DNA of 64,000 nt, taken from assembly GCF_022682495.2 (NCBI RefSeq), contig NC_071396.1:53502022-53566021 (forward strand). Direction: 5' to 3'. Positions 11,926-24,144 of this stretch are shown here, piece after piece. Numbering within the stretch: position 1 is the first letter of the stretch; each line of letters opens with the position of its first letter. A program made the position numbers and the translations under genes. The notes beneath the pieces are model-generated. The model saw only the letters and a list, made by a program, of their open reading frames with translations, did not search any database and was not told the DNA's origin. This DNA comes from Desmodus rotundus (taxonomy: Eukaryota; Chordata; Mammalia; Chiroptera; Phyllostomidae).

Positions 11926-12344
11926 TAGCTAATGGAAAACAAAACTTTGATAGCTTAATGCCGCACTGTTATACATTGGTGACTTTATAGCTCTAGAATT
12001 GTCCCATTAAAGTTAATAGTTACCTAGAACAAGAGTTCTCATTATTTTAACATTTCAATTGTACATAAAAACTATTGCTTTATTACAGGATCAACATTTT
12101 ATAGAGGTATGTAAATATTCATTGTATAGAATGACTTTAGTTTGTCATCATCAAAATACTAAATTTTCTTTGGAGAGTCACTCTTAGCTAGCTACTTCTG
12201 GGCAAAGGCAAATAGACTTTTACATTAGAATTGCAATTTCCATTTCCTTTAAGTTTGTATTTTAAAATGTTTCTCAGTACATTTAAAAAGGCTTTGCTAT
12301 ACTAGGGGTTTTTTGTTTTGTTTTCTTATGCACAAAAAGGAAAT

Positions 12345-12472
12345 TACTGGGCTGCACTCAAGATCTCCTGGGTCATAATGTTGGGGGCTTGGGTGGGAGG
12401 GCAGGGACTTATATTTTTAATAAGCTACAAAGTGATTTCCATTTATACTAAAATCTGGGAACTACTACTAAG
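12345..12472 (-). repeat. MER5-like hAT MITE remnant
   Basis: 'gatctcctgggtcataatg ... ttaataagctacaaagtgatttcc ... aaatctgggaactac' follows the MER5 pattern in diverged form. Confidence 0.5.
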
Positions 12473-12740
12473 GAGAATATTGATTAAAGGTGCATTTCTA
12501 AAAGTTATTTAAAACAAGTTACTTGTTTTTTAAACTTTTTCTCTCTTTCCTATCTTCTGCTGTTAGCTCCTGAAATACTCAGAAAACAATGTGAAGCCTT
12601 CTGATTTCCTCAAAAATGCCCTCTTTCCCTCTTCTCTGCCTTTCTTCTTTGAACAAAAACTTAGAGCAAAATGTACGAAAAAAGCATTTGCAGTATGTAT
12701 CTGGGACATATTTATGTTTTGCTGTAATTTTTCATGTATG

Positions 12741-12865
12741 TAGGGTGGGGCAAAAGTAGGTTTACAGTTGTGAGTATGAGAAACAGTTTATTCTTGTATT
12801 ATTATTTATTAATTATTGTATTATTTTCCATACGAACAACTGTAAACTTAATTTATCCCACCTTG
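12741..12865 (+). mobile_element. Tc1/mariner-type MITE, copy 2 (125 bp)
   Basis: Same family and orientation as 2902-3028: it starts TAGGGTGGGGCAAAAGTAGG and ends ATCCCACCTTG followed by TA. It shares the 'gtttacagttgtgag' arm and the AT-rich centre 'tattaattattgt'. The left TA has decayed to TG. Confidence 0.83.
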
Positions 12866-12869
12866 TATA

Positions 12870-15290
12870 TTTATATACATATGTGCACATATATATGATA
12901 GTTAATATTTGTCCTGTTTGTGTCCTCTCTTTCTTTCTCTCTCTGCAAACTGTGCAGAGAGGTCTGTCTTTGGGTCTGCAGAGTCATCTGGACCACCCAG
13001 AGGGGTCTAAGGCAGGATGACTCAAAGTTCTGCAGCTTCTCAGTCATGGGGAAAGAGGCTCTAGCTGCTGGGCCCTGGGCTCTCATTTGGGGGTGGGGCG
13101 CAGACTGAGCATCTCTCTCCTCTAACCTGGTTGCCAGGAATATCCTTAAGCCCCTTAATGGCCTCTCACCTATGCCGTCAGCCTCTAAAGGCCAGTTAGT
13201 CTGTGTGCGCCCTCTCATGTGTTTTATTACATTTATTGAAGTGAACCAACACATAACCATTATGTTTCCTACCTCCTGTGAATGGGTGGGAAATAGAAGA
13301 AGGAGGGAAGGAAGGAAGGAATAAAAAGGAAGGGGCTTAAAGGAGAGAGAAACATCTTAACAAAGATTAGATTCCTGCATTGTCCAGCCTTTATGTTAAC
13401 TCAGTAAAATGTTTACCTACAGGGAGAGTAAGCCAGGACACCAATATGTGTAGCAGAGCTGGGAATAGAATAGACAAGGGAGTCACCTTGGGTGCAAAAT
13501 CTAAGGGGGCAATGACCTGCAACAAGCCTCCTTAAATTTGTACCCCAGGTGTCTCTTTAGCCTTGTTGTAGCCCTGGGCCTGGCTGGGTTTAAATATCCA
13601 TTTTGAGCTTTTTGTCAACATGCAGACCGGAGTCTTTCCTCTCATTTTCTTCAGCTGTGGACAGTAATCGACAGTGCTAGAGAATAGAGTTTGGTTCAGT
13701 CTGTCTTTGGTTTTTCATCTCACACTATATCTGGAATTTCATGGCAGCCAATGGGGAAAAATGGGTTTCAGATACAGAATTTTGGTTTAGAGAGAATTTT
13801 TCAGGAATGTGTCTGTTGCAGCTTAGCATGAAAAATTGAAAGCTGCCCCCCTCCTATTAACATATAATAATTGAAAGCCGGCTCTGTGTACTACGGTGGC
13901 AAAATAGAACAGGTGGGTTTGATTTACTCAGGAACTGGAGAAGCAACTTTAGAGAACTTCACAGCATCTGAGCTCTCTGGGCTCCTTAAGAACTTTGTCC
14001 ATGGCTGGCTGGTGAAACAGGTGGTTGTAGTGGAGCCATGTAATTGAATCAGTAACAATAGAATAAATGCTATTTACATGGCCTCTTTGTTTCAAGGAAC
14101 CAATCCTCCAATCGTGCACATTATCTCCTTATCAGCCTCTGCAAATCTGGACCCCCCCAAATTAATTTCCAGTTGAATGGGCAAGAGTAATAGTGGCCAT
14201 GGAAAAGGTCCTGCAATTATCAAATTATTTTATCAGAGGTTTAGCCTTTCCTTTGGTTTCTCATGAACAGTCTTGCAGAAGACCATTCCCTCCCACCTTC
14301 AACTTATACTCTCTTGGGAGTACTAAGAAGATTAGCCTCATCTGAGTGTAAAGTCAACTTGGGAGGAGTTAAGGGATGGGAGGGCACAGGGACCTATATA
14401 GTTGGGCAACAAAACAAATAATGTGGAATAAGCCTAACTTCTTTTGAGACTATTAGAACAGAAACTCACCTCCTACACCCTCTTTCCCCTTTTCTGTGTT
14501 TATCCCTGCACGCCTGTAAGTATCTGGTTGCTGGCCTTCACTTGAGCCTTTGCTACCAGGCTAAGGCTCTTCCTTCCATCTTTGCACTTATCATGGGGAA
14601 AAAGACAGATGGAGAGATCACCGTTTCAGAGTTAACTGTGCTGGGCAGCTGATTTGATTATCACATTTAACTGAAAACACCTGCAGGGTCTGCTGGACAG
14701 AATACAGCCTGCCTGTATTGTGGGCCCCACACAAACCCTTCTCATTGTCAGACGGATTGAATGAATGTGTTTTTAAACATATGTGCCTTGTTCAGGCCTC
14801 AGAGCAAGTGCTGGCATCATTTAGGTGGCTCCTTGGGATAGAACTAGGATGCACAGAGCACCTATTTTGCCTTTGGACTCATGTCCCTGTAGTCTCAGCA
14901 TAGTAATGTTTGTGGAAATTGATCCGATGGTACAACATGTCTAGGGAAAATGAGCTTGTTTGATACAGGCTATGCAGGGCCTGGGTGGAATCTAGAGATA
15001 GAAGGTACGATGAACAATTGTCTTGGTGCCCAAAACCTAGGCTCATGTTGCCTTACGTTGCCTTTTTCCATTTTGAATAATTAAGCCAGCTGCCACCTAG
15101 CTTTAGGACATCTGGATGAAGAAGATCCAGTGTGAAGCCCCAGGAGGGTGACCTGGCTCTTCGTAATGGGGCACTTTGAATTACTCTGGAATGAGTCCCG
15201 ATGGCCATTGCAGTAAGGGAGTGCCGGTTGTTCTGTTGCCTGTAAGCTGGGAGTTCACCTGATCCATATAGGACTGCCAAGATACGTTCC
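12870..15290. other. Intronic sequence, no recognised element
   Basis: About 2.4 kb with no assigned repeat. It includes a short (GGAA)-type run at 13295-13332. The antisense frame at 12871-13260 (129 codons) carries no recognisable domain. Confidence 0.45.
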
Positions 15291-15294
15291 CTTA

Positions 15295-16705
15295 TTCATT
15301 CTTCAAATACTGGGGGGCCTGTTATATGCCAAGTTATATACCTATACCTGTTATATACCTATTCTAGGTTAGGGCATATAATAGTGACTAAGATAAAACT
15401 TAAATTTTAATTGAGAAGGCAGATATTTGAATATTCATTGAGCACTTACTTAGTAGTATGTCTTGTGAATGTAGCAGTGAGTTAAAAAAAAAATATGGTA
15501 CATCCCTGGCCAGGTGGCTTGATTGGTTGGAACATTGTCCTGTACAGCAGAAAGGCTGTGGGTTCAATTCCCAGTCAGGGGACATACCTAGGTTGTGGGT
15601 TCAATCCCCTGTTGGGACATGTATGGGAGGCAACCAATTGATGTTTCTCTCTCACAGCAATGGTTTTTTTTTCCCCTCTTTCTCCCTTCCTCTCTCTCTC
15701 TCTCTCTCTCTAAAATCAATAAATATATCCTCAGGTGAGGATTTTTAAAAAATATGGTATAAAAATGCAGATCAAATCTATTAAAAAGATAATTTCAGGA
15801 AATGTAAAGTGTTCTTAGGGAAGGGTATACAATTTGAATAATGGGAGTGGACCAGGAACTGTTAACTCAGGTGGTCAGAGGAGGTGACATTTAAGTCACT
15901 GAGTGAAGTGTGAGAGTAAAGCCATGTAAAGAGTTAGAGGAAGATCCTTCCAGGCAGAGGGAATAGTAAGTGCAGATGCCCTGAGAAGGAAACCTGCTTT
16001 GCAAGGAAACATACTTGACTTATTCAAGGGACAATTAAGTCAGTGTGTTACAAGCTGAGTTTGGAGAGCTAAGCAGAGGCCAGACCAGCTAGGGTTGGAG
16101 GCAGAGGGGAGAAATTTGAATTCTAATTCAAATAGGAATAGTTCTAATTGTAATAGGAAGCCACTGGAGAGTTCTGAGGGGTTGAGTGACATCACCTGTT
16201 TTTGCTGCTGTTTTCTCTAAGATTGTCCTGTTGCTCCCTGGAGAATGAGCTGAATGGGGGCAGGGATGGAGTCAGGCAGACCAGCTGGAAGGCTACTGCA
16301 GTAGCCCTGACGAAAGACATTGGAGGCCTGCACTGGGTTGGTCGTGGTGGAAGTGGTTAGAAGTAGTCAAATTTGGGCTGTACTTTGAAGGTAGGGCCAA
16401 CAGGATTAACTGATGGGCTAGATGTCACGTGGAGAGGAATCAAGGGTGACTCCTGTATTTTGGCCTTCTACAGGGAAGAAAGGGAGGCCAGGTTTTGTTG
16501 TATCTGTGTGGTGGGGTGGGCAGGTGTCAGGGATGAACATATCAAGAGTTCTATTAGGACAGCTCTCAGCATGTAGATGGTTTTTCTTTTGCATAGATCA
16601 GTGTGAGGCTGATGAGGTCGCTGAAGACAGGGCTGTGGGTAGAGGAGGGGTCCTAGGACAGAGCCCTGGGGACTGCAGCATTTGGTGCCCTTGGTGTGTC
16701 CTAGT
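15295..16705 (-). repeat. Antisense L2 LINE interrupted by a VES SINE
   Basis: It starts with the antisense L2 tail (15295-15330) and continues after the SINE with antisense body: 'ttccaggcagagggaatag', 'aggaagccactggagag', 'ctgtactttgaaggtagggcc' and 'agagccctggggact'. The last is the complement of the L2 VPQGSVLGP coding segment. A long single L2 copy, spanning about 1.2 kb of L2 sequence. Confidence 0.8.
15501..15746 (+). mobile_element. VES-type tRNA-derived SINE
   Basis: Head 'ccctggccaggtggct', a B-box-like 'gggttcaattccc', then a CT-rich region and an AAATCAATAAATA tail. It is flanked by an exact 13-bp target duplication, AAAAAATATGGTA (15488-15500 and 15747-15759). VES SINEs are bat-specific, Pol III-transcribed and mobilised by L1. 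A second B-box-like motif (15596-15607) suggests a small internal duplication. Confidence 0.93.
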
Positions 16706-16859
16706 TAGGACTCACACCTTATAGAATGAAGCAGAATCACACTCTAGAAGACAAAGCGTCTTCCATGACCTGCTGTTGGAAGAACAATTTACTTGGCTTA
16801 TTTGAGGCAATGACCATGTGATTGGTTTTCCATTGATGTATTTGGAAATGGCACACCGT

Positions 16860-17065
16860 TTTAAGAGTAGAAGCCACTCAAGTTCAAGTTCCTGTTATGT
16901 CACAGCTTTGGGGCCTCCTGTAATTATCTGACATCTGAGCCTCTGTGTCCTCATTTATAAAATGGGGAGAGCAGTGGGACCAACCTCATAGTCGTGTGTT
17001 GCGAAGGTTGAGTTGATGCATGCCAAGTGCATGTCAGTCTCTGGCATGTAGTACAGGCTCAAAAA
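16860..17065 (+). repeat. MIR SINE
   Basis: 'gagcctctgtgtcctcatttataaaatgggg ... gaaggttgagttgatgcatgccaag ... ctctggcatgtagtacaggctc' follows the MIR consensus. Confidence 0.75.
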
Positions 17066-17479
17066 TGGCAGCTGTCACCGCATTAAATCTTAGAGTCTCT
17101 TGCTGGGAATGTTTAATACTTTGTGGGATACTGCATTTTCTGCTTTTTATTTTTGGGTCTTCATTTGCTATTTATGACTGCTGTTTGGTATCTATCGCTG
17201 GTTCTCAGATTGGTGGTAATGCTCCAGTTGCTTCAACCTTGGCACTTATCCCAGTTCCCCAAGACAATAATTATGTCACAGTGGAAGTGTTTGGAGAAAT
17301 TCCTTCAGGGCGAGTGAACTGAGTATTCTCTCTGGACTGTCACAGAATATGGAGCTGTGTCGAGCCATCCAGGGAGAAAAGTCCCCATCACTATTTGTCT
17401 CTGTTCACCAGTCAAGAGGGATGAGAATGTATGCTCAAGAATTGATGGACATAAAGAATTGGATACTACAGTCGCTTTG

Positions 17480-17680
17480 CATTTGTTGAAGACCTACTAT
17501 GCATCAGATATTTTCACTACCCAGTATCTACCATCATTGCAAAAGTTCCCAAAAGCAGATAATGGATTGTTTAGTTTACAGAGGATAACACTGAGATTCA
17601 AAGGGCCACGTGCTTGCCTGAAGTCACACTGTACAAGTTCCAAAGTCAGTATTTGTACCCATGTTCCCAGTCCGGAGGCT
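17480..17680 (-). repeat. MIR SINE, antisense
   Basis: 'gaagacctactatgcatcag ... aggataacactgagattcaaagggcc ... cttgcctgaagtcacac' is the antisense MIR order. Confidence 0.65.
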
Positions 17681-17689
17681 GTTTTCCCC

Positions 17690-18295
17690 CCTGACTTTAT
17701 TCTACCTCCACAGAAGTCTGAATTGTAGATCTGAAACCGAAATGGTGGGAACTGACATAGAGCTCACTCTAAGCAGACCCCTCCTTCTGATGTATTTCAT
17801 TACCTTTTGAATTCCATAAAACAAGATGATTCCTTTTCAAATTCTAAAAGCCCAAGGGATTTACAGTAGGTTTCCCCAGGGTTGCTATTTAAATGATTTT
17901 TCTTGTTCTACAGAACCTAACAAGTTTTGATGAATTTTAAAAATGTAGGGAAAAGGTTCATATGCTTACCTTTATTTGGGTAGTGATAACTAAATATTTT
18001 ATTGTATTTATTAAGATAAATGGTCATCACTGTTGAGTATACATTTTTATGAACCACACCAATAAGCTCTAGTTACTAAGAATCTCAGCAGGGTATATTC
18101 ACTATTTGAGCAGTCCTTAATAATGCCTCTTGGGAACACTAGACTTTTTTTCCCTTTTCTTTGTTCCCTTAGTCATAGGCTACATTGTTTCCTAAATGGG
18201 TTCAAGTTCACATTATTAGTGATTTAAGCTATTTAGAAACACTTCTAAAATTCTGGCTTCATTTTTGCCTCAAGTGCACACTCCAATAACTACCT
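17690..18295. other. Intronic sequence, no recognised element
   Basis: AT-rich, no repeat, RNA or coding signal recognised. Confidence 0.45.
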
Positions 18296-18299
18296 CACT

Positions 18300-18455
18300 G
18301 GTCAGTTTTACTATAAATTTATCTTTGTCTCCCTTTCTCTCCTTTCCGCCCTGACACTCCTTGTGCGGCTATAGATCAAGTCTTCTTTGTCTGAATATCC
18401 CCAGCATCCAGTCTGCTGGCTGCACCTCAGGTGCTCAGTAAATAGTTTTTGAATT
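18300..18455 (+). repeat. L2 or MIR3-like tail fragment
   Basis: 'tatccccagcatccagtctg ... ggtgctcagtaaatagtttttgaattgag' resembles an L2 3' end. Diverged. Confidence 0.5.
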
Positions 18456-19360
18456 GAGAAGACTCTCCCTTTTATGTTCTCCTGCTTCTTAACTCAGATT
18501 CAGTATATTTTTTATCCAGTCGTGTATCTTGGGACTTACCTCTCTCATAAGAAGGCCTTGAGATACTTTATTTGCCAAGGGACAATTTTAAGTCATTCCA
18601 CATGGTAAAATTATAGCGTGATTTTAGCGCAATAATTTTCTCCAAGGTGAGACCCTCCAGTGCTTTCCATGTCCACTTTATTGAAGGTATCTAGGCAGGA
18701 TCCAGCTGTCTATGTTGTCATGTCATAGCACCAGTCCGCCTCAGTGCATTCAAAGTATAGCGAGAACTGTAACTGAGTGGGAATTTAAAGCCTGAAAAGA
18801 ACCCACTTTTAATTGCCTGACTCTAGGCCCAGGGGGTAGATTAATTTCCAAGTAGATTTGGGATCGCAACCATGGTTACAGTAGTCACCATCACTTAATT
18901 CCACTTTTAAAAATTAAAAAAAATTAGTTTCTTTATCATATGTCATTATAATAGAAAAGGAAAGAAAATGAGAGTGAGACTGACTCGGCTGTCCGTGCCC
19001 AGCTGTGGGTGGGCGCTGGACCCTCAGCTCCCCGTGCCAATTGATTTCTGGTGTTTCCTGGAAAGGCATTTAAAATGCAAGGAAGAGCTGCTGACTGCCT
19101 TTTGCTCCCTTGAGCGAAGCTCATGGAGTGCTGGCAGGAGAGCAGGGGAAGGATGATGACCTGAATTTCCACAGATTTGGAGGGAGGCATGTTTGTAACC
19201 AAAAGGGAGCCCTGCCCTTTTCACTGCCCCACTTAAAGCCAAAGTCTGTACTCTCCAGCGTGGCGTACTAAGGCGTGCTTGATGTGGAAACTGCTTTCCC
19301 TCTGGCCTTGCCTCTCTCCACTCCATGCCAGAGGCCTGACAATGTGGGAATAACCAGCTG
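18456..19360. other. Intronic sequence, no recognised element
   Basis: No assigned family. Overlapping open frames on both strands at 18936-19473 reflect locally GC-richer sequence and show no domain. Confidence 0.4.
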
Positions 19361-19369
19361 CTTGCTGTG

Positions 19370-19625
19370 CCCACAGACTTGTGCACCTCTCTTCCTTTTC
19401 TTATGCCTCTATCTCCATCTGAAATGTCTTCTGCGCAGGTATTTGCTGCCCCGCCACCTCTACCCTGTACCATGGGTGTACTGTGGTCACAGCCTGCAAA
19501 ACACTTGATTTACCCATTTTTATTCCTCTCTGTTATAGGACAAGCTCCTTAATGAAGGGCCCAGTGTCTGCCTCACCATTGGTCTCTCTGCCTGGCTTGC
19601 TGTAGGTGCTTCACAGAGAGTATCC
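19370..19625 (+). repeat. Probable L2 3' fragment
   Basis: 'atctgaaatgtcttctgcgc' and 'acaagctccttaatgaagggcccagtgtctgcctc' match the L2 3' pattern loosely. Confidence 0.4.
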
Positions 19626-19639
19626 TCTGGTGGGAGAGA

Positions 19640-21640
19640 GTGGGGAGGCCTTCACTAGTCACATAGACATATTACAAACTGCCGCAGGGTACGGGGACTC
19701 TCCCTAATTGGGGTGGAGGTCATGGTATAAGAGCAAAAGGATTAGTAGAAGTTGGGTAAATGAAACAGACACAAAGGAAGAGGCTCCCAGGTAATGGTGT
19801 GTGTGAAGGTGAACAGTGTAGCTGGAATACAGGGAAGAAGAGGCCAAGGTGCAGAGGAGTTTAGAAGTTGAAGTTTAGAAGGCAACGATATAATTACATA
19901 CATTGAATAATTTCCAAGCACAGTAATTAGTCTGAGTTTCATAATTAGACAGGAAACACTGAAAGCCAGATCCTATTAGGCTGTTGTTGTCCCAGACTTT
20001 GAGGTTGGTAGTGGCAGAGCCTGAGTGCTCCAAAGCATTTGTTCAGCTAAACCAAGTGTTTATCCCTCTTAGCTGAATTTGAGTGAGTGCCCAAAGTTAG
20101 CCAAAGAGTCCCAGCCCTGAAGTGTTTTGTGGGTACAAGGAAGGAATCAGACCTCCTTAACCAGAAGAATGCCTTGAAATTCTAACTCATTGGAAACCAT
20201 CTTGGTTGCTGAGATTGCCTGTTACTTTCTTTTTTTTTTTCCTTTCTTTCTTTTTTAATGGTTTCTTGTACTATTTAAGTAATTTGGACTGTATTTGTTC
20301 CTATTATTTAAGGATACTTTCAACCTCTTAAGGCTGTTAGATTGCTCATCAGTGCTTTTCACAAAGAAACAAAACAAAGCTCTTACTTTCGTCATAGTCT
20401 TGGGTTGTCAGAGCTGGCCATTTGAAGTTCCACATCGTGGCTGCCAATGCGGCTTCTACTGCTGTCAGAGATCGGGGCGTTGATCATATCTTTGTTGAAG
20501 GAATGTTTTTCTCTCCAGAGTATCTGGAAAAAGAATTGTATAGCTGGATATAGCCATTCAGAGAACTAGAAAGCTTCCAGTACCCCCTAATGTTGCTAAA
20601 ATGACACAAACCCATTGTCTCTCATTTATGTAGAAATGGGGGAAATGAAATTGGGCCCCCATCTTTATTTTTGTTTATCATACAGAGAACTTTTGTCAAT
20701 ATACTCAATCCCTGAAGTGATGAGGAAGGATTAAGTTACCTCAAAGAGCCCTAAATCCTAATTCTGGGTTTTCTTTACCCTGGATGTTGTCCTTGGGTTT
20801 ATTATGTGCAGTTGAGCCAATCTTCCTTGTCTTAATGAAGATATTTCCTGCCCTTCCTAGAGCTGCAGGCTGCTGCCGCTGCCAGGATGCTTCCAGTGTA
20901 CATTCTCTTCTCTAGCCCAGTCCACATTGTGATTCTTCCTCCTCATTGGGAGTCTTTATACCATAGGACTTGTTTAGTCAACACAGAGGGAGCTGCTGGG
21001 CATAACTGCTTCCACCCATGTGCAGACATCCATGAATGCCTGCAGCCACAGTAGAATTTTGGATCCTCCTCCCTCTCCCTCAAATATTTATTAATATCGT
21101 CTTTTTTTTTTTTTTTTGTACAGTTCCCATGGTGCAGTCTGCTGAGTTTTACGGGCTTGCTGGGTCACGTTCCATTAAGTTCCCCAAGCACTTAATTGTT
21201 CACCAGAGTCCTTGGCATTGTGACCCACATTTGTTACCAGGGGGCTCAAATATACTGTGCCTTACAATTTGTGCAGAATCCAGAGTAAAGTCACTGCCTC
21301 TTTAGAGTTCAGACCTTCCTGGTAATGAGGGCCCTCCGAGGCATCAAGATGTTAATATGATCTCTTACACACATTCAAATTACGGTGTTGCAAGGCTGCC
21401 CTGTTGTTTCACTCTGGGGAGCCAGAGCTGTTACCACTTGTGCTGTAAGAACTTGATTCTTTCATTGGAATTAAAGGAATTTGCCTTCAACTATAAAAGG
21501 GTGAGTATCTAACTGTTGTGTTTGTTTTGAAAGCAGTCTAGTGCCAGAAAGGTGTGCCTGATAGAGTTCAGGAGACTACAGTTTTTCTTCTAACCCCTGT
21601 GTTTACTCATGACCTGATTTAGAATGTGCAAGCCCCTAGC
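19640..21640. other. Intronic sequence, little recognised
   Basis: Contains a pyrimidine run (20228-20256) and a T-run near 21101-21118, plus a weak antisense MIR scrap at 19970-20040. No coding exon seen. Confidence 0.4.
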
Positions 21641-22180
21641 ATCTCCTGCCCTCTGCTTCCCATGCTCTCCCCACACTGGCCATAGTAGCTTTCTTTCAGT
21701 TCAAACATGCCCCCCGCTCTCTGATCATAGGCCCTTGGTCAGAATACTCCTCCTTTATCTGATTAACCTCTACCCATTCCTTAGAACAGCAAGTGCTTCT
21801 TAGATGAGAATCACTTGGGAAGCTGGTTAAAATGCAGATTCTTCTTCATAAATCTGGAAGGAGCCTGGGACTGTGCATTTCTTATAAGCTCCCAGGTAGC
21901 TAGTGCTACTGGCCCACAGGAACTCCTTTGGTCTTCAGTATAGTCATAGTCCCCTATTTACACATTATACAGCTTTCCTTCATAGAGCACTCTTCACAAT
22001 GGTATAGTTTCTGTAATTAGTGCCATTTTCTGATTAATGTTTATTTTTCCACTAAACTCTGAGCCCTGGGAGTGCAGGAACCACCTGTGATTTTTGCTCA
22101 CCCTCCTGTTCCCAGGACCTCTCACAGGACAGCGTATAGCATACACTGTATACTTAGGACTGGCAGATAGGTAGCTGACT
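21640..22180 (+). repeat. L2 fragment interrupted by a MER5-like MITE
   Basis: L2 before ('gtcagaatactcctcctttatctg') and after ('actaaactctgagccctgggagtgcaggaaccacctgtgat') the inserted element at about 21782-21922. Confidence 0.65.
21782..21922 (-). repeat. MER5A/B-like hAT MITE
   Basis: 'agatgagaatcacttgggaagctggttaaaatgcagattc ... gactgtgcatttcttataagctcccaggtag ... actggcccacaggaac' matches MER5. It interrupts an L2, which fits its younger age. Confidence 0.75.
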
Positions 22181-22477
22181 GTTGTGTTGGCTATTGACAG
22201 AATGCTCCAATTTATTGCTCTGAGATGACATGGAGATTATAAAACCCAGGGGTTTGGGCCAAACTGTAAAAACTTGGTCATGGTCTTTATTATTTTCAAG
22301 GAAAAGGCCTCCTGAAATGTCTTAAATTTCATGTCAAGCAGAAGGAACCTAAGGTAACCATAGACTGAAGTTATCTCACAGTGAGTAGGACATGGTGCTT
22401 GGTCTTCATTCTGTGAAAGGGGACTATGCCAGATCAGTCAGCCTCTGGGTTTGTGGTTCCAAAGTACTATATTCTTT

Positions 22478-22615
22478 TTTAAAACATTCTTTTATTGAGG
22501 TAAAGTTTATGGAACATAAATCAACAATTTTAAAGCATACAATTTGGTGGCATTTAGTACATTGATCATGTTACATAACCATCAACTGGATTTCCAAAAC
22601 AGTTTTATCATTCCC
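22478..22615 (-). mobile_element. Old L1-type 3' UTR fragment
   Basis: 'ttcttttattgaggtaaagtttatggaacata ... acaatttggtggcatttagtac ... catcaactggatttcc' is a mammal-wide old L1 3' UTR pattern. Orientation uncertain. Confidence 0.5.
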
Positions 22616-22639
22616 AATGGAAACCCCATCCAAGGTGCT

Positions 22640-24140
22640 GTCTCCTTAGCTCAGCAGTTCTAGAACTTTGTGGTCTCAGCACCTCTTTACACTCATAAAA
22701 ATTACTAAGGGCTCCAATAGCCTTTCTTTATATGGATTATATTTATCTCTATTGACAATTTAGAAATGAAAAATTTTTAAAGATTTATTTACGAATTCAT
22801 CAAATGACACTATTTTACATTTTTTGTAAGTTTCTTTCACGTCTGACTTAATAGAAGGTAACCAGGTAATATCTTCTTCATTTAACTTATTGCCAAACAT
22901 TTTATTATTGAAGGACATGAAAAATAAATCAGGCCATACATATATGTAGTTGGAAAAGGAAGAAATGCTTTTAATCATCTTTTCAAGTAATTTTGGATAT
23001 TCTTTTTTTGTTAACACACTAAAACTCAACAAGTGGTGATTTCTTTGAGCTTCATGGCGGTGTGGAAAGTGAAATCGTATCAGTGAACCTTTCGCACGCC
23101 ATTGCATTAAAACCCTGTTGGCCTATCTAACACATTGAAGGATTTTTTTTTACCCATGCTTGATTTTTAAAAAAATGTACATTGTTCATTTGGAAAATTT
23201 TGGTTCGGGGTGTTATACACCTCTTCCAACGTGTACATTTTATATCATACAGTATTTTTAAAAATCATAGTTGTTATCCCCACTAATCTCATTTTAAATA
23301 GTATTTAAGAATTGGGAAGCTTGTCAAGCTCATGATATCAAATCCAGGTTTTCTAAAATTACACTTTTTTTGAAAGAGTGAATTTTGTCATTGCAACAAT
23401 ACTGTCAATTTTCTTTGAAGCGACAGACTCACTTGATTGATTTTTGAGAAACGTCTGCCAAATACCAAAACCTGAGTAACTATAGTTCTTTCAAGTTAAA
23501 ATGGTGTTTCATGAAAACAGAGGTTAGTTTAGTTGCATCTCAAACAATTGCACAGCTGCTTTCCCACAAGTCAGTTTTGATACACAGTGGAAAAGTGCTT
23601 TATGTACGTTTCCTCTTTTATTCCAGTATAGAAAACATGCGTTAAGAGGTCTAAATTTAATAAAATTAATAATTTTTACTGTTTTATCAAGCATGTTTTT
23701 AAGTAAAACTGGGCTTATTTATATATTTATTTTTCCTTGTATTTTTATTATTGACGCTATTGCAGATGTCCCCATTCCCCACCTCCCCACACTGCCTTCC
23801 TCCACCCAGCCTCCCCTTCCTTCTGGCTGTCACTACACTGTTGTGTCCATGGGTCATGTGTCTATGTCCTTTGGCTAATCCCTTCACGTTCTTTCATCCA
23901 GTCCCCCCTTCCCCTCCCCACTTCCCCTTCCCCTCTGACAGCTGCCAGCCTGTTCCATGTATCTATGCTTCCGTTTTTTATTTTTATTTTTAACTTGTGA
24001 GTTTGTGGTGGTGAAGAATACAGTGACTATTGATACATCTGGGTTCCACTGCGTAAATTAATGTTAAGGTACCAGCAGGTTTACTGACCCTTGTCTTTAC
24101 ATTTCATGGAACCCCTGAAAAGGTCTCGGATTGGCCTTCT
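22640..24140 (-). repeat. Long ancient repeat of unassigned family, split by an L1 end
   Basis: It opens with 'cacctctttacactcataaaaattactaagggctcc' and seems to close near 24110 with 'ccctgaaaaggtctcgg', both parts of an old mammalian repeat I recognise but cannot name. The copy looks unusually long. Its minus strand keeps a 115-codon frame at 22760-23107 (KEYPKLLEKMIKS, WPDLFFMSFNNKM) with no domain I can name. An L1 3' end interrupts it at 23705-23975. Confidence 0.4.
23705..23975 (-). mobile_element. 5'-truncated L1, 3' UTR only
   Basis: Antisense L1 3' end: 'tttttattattgacgctattgcag', a C-rich section (complement of the G-rich L1 3' UTR) and 'tgtccatgggtcatgtgtc'. Severely 5'-truncated. 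Confidence 0.8.
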
Positions 24141-24144
24141 ATTA

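Noticed and set aside
15501..15746. tRNA gene
   Set aside because: B-box-like motifs belong to a tRNA-derived SINE with a CT-rich tail and a 13-bp target duplication; no complete cloverleaf.
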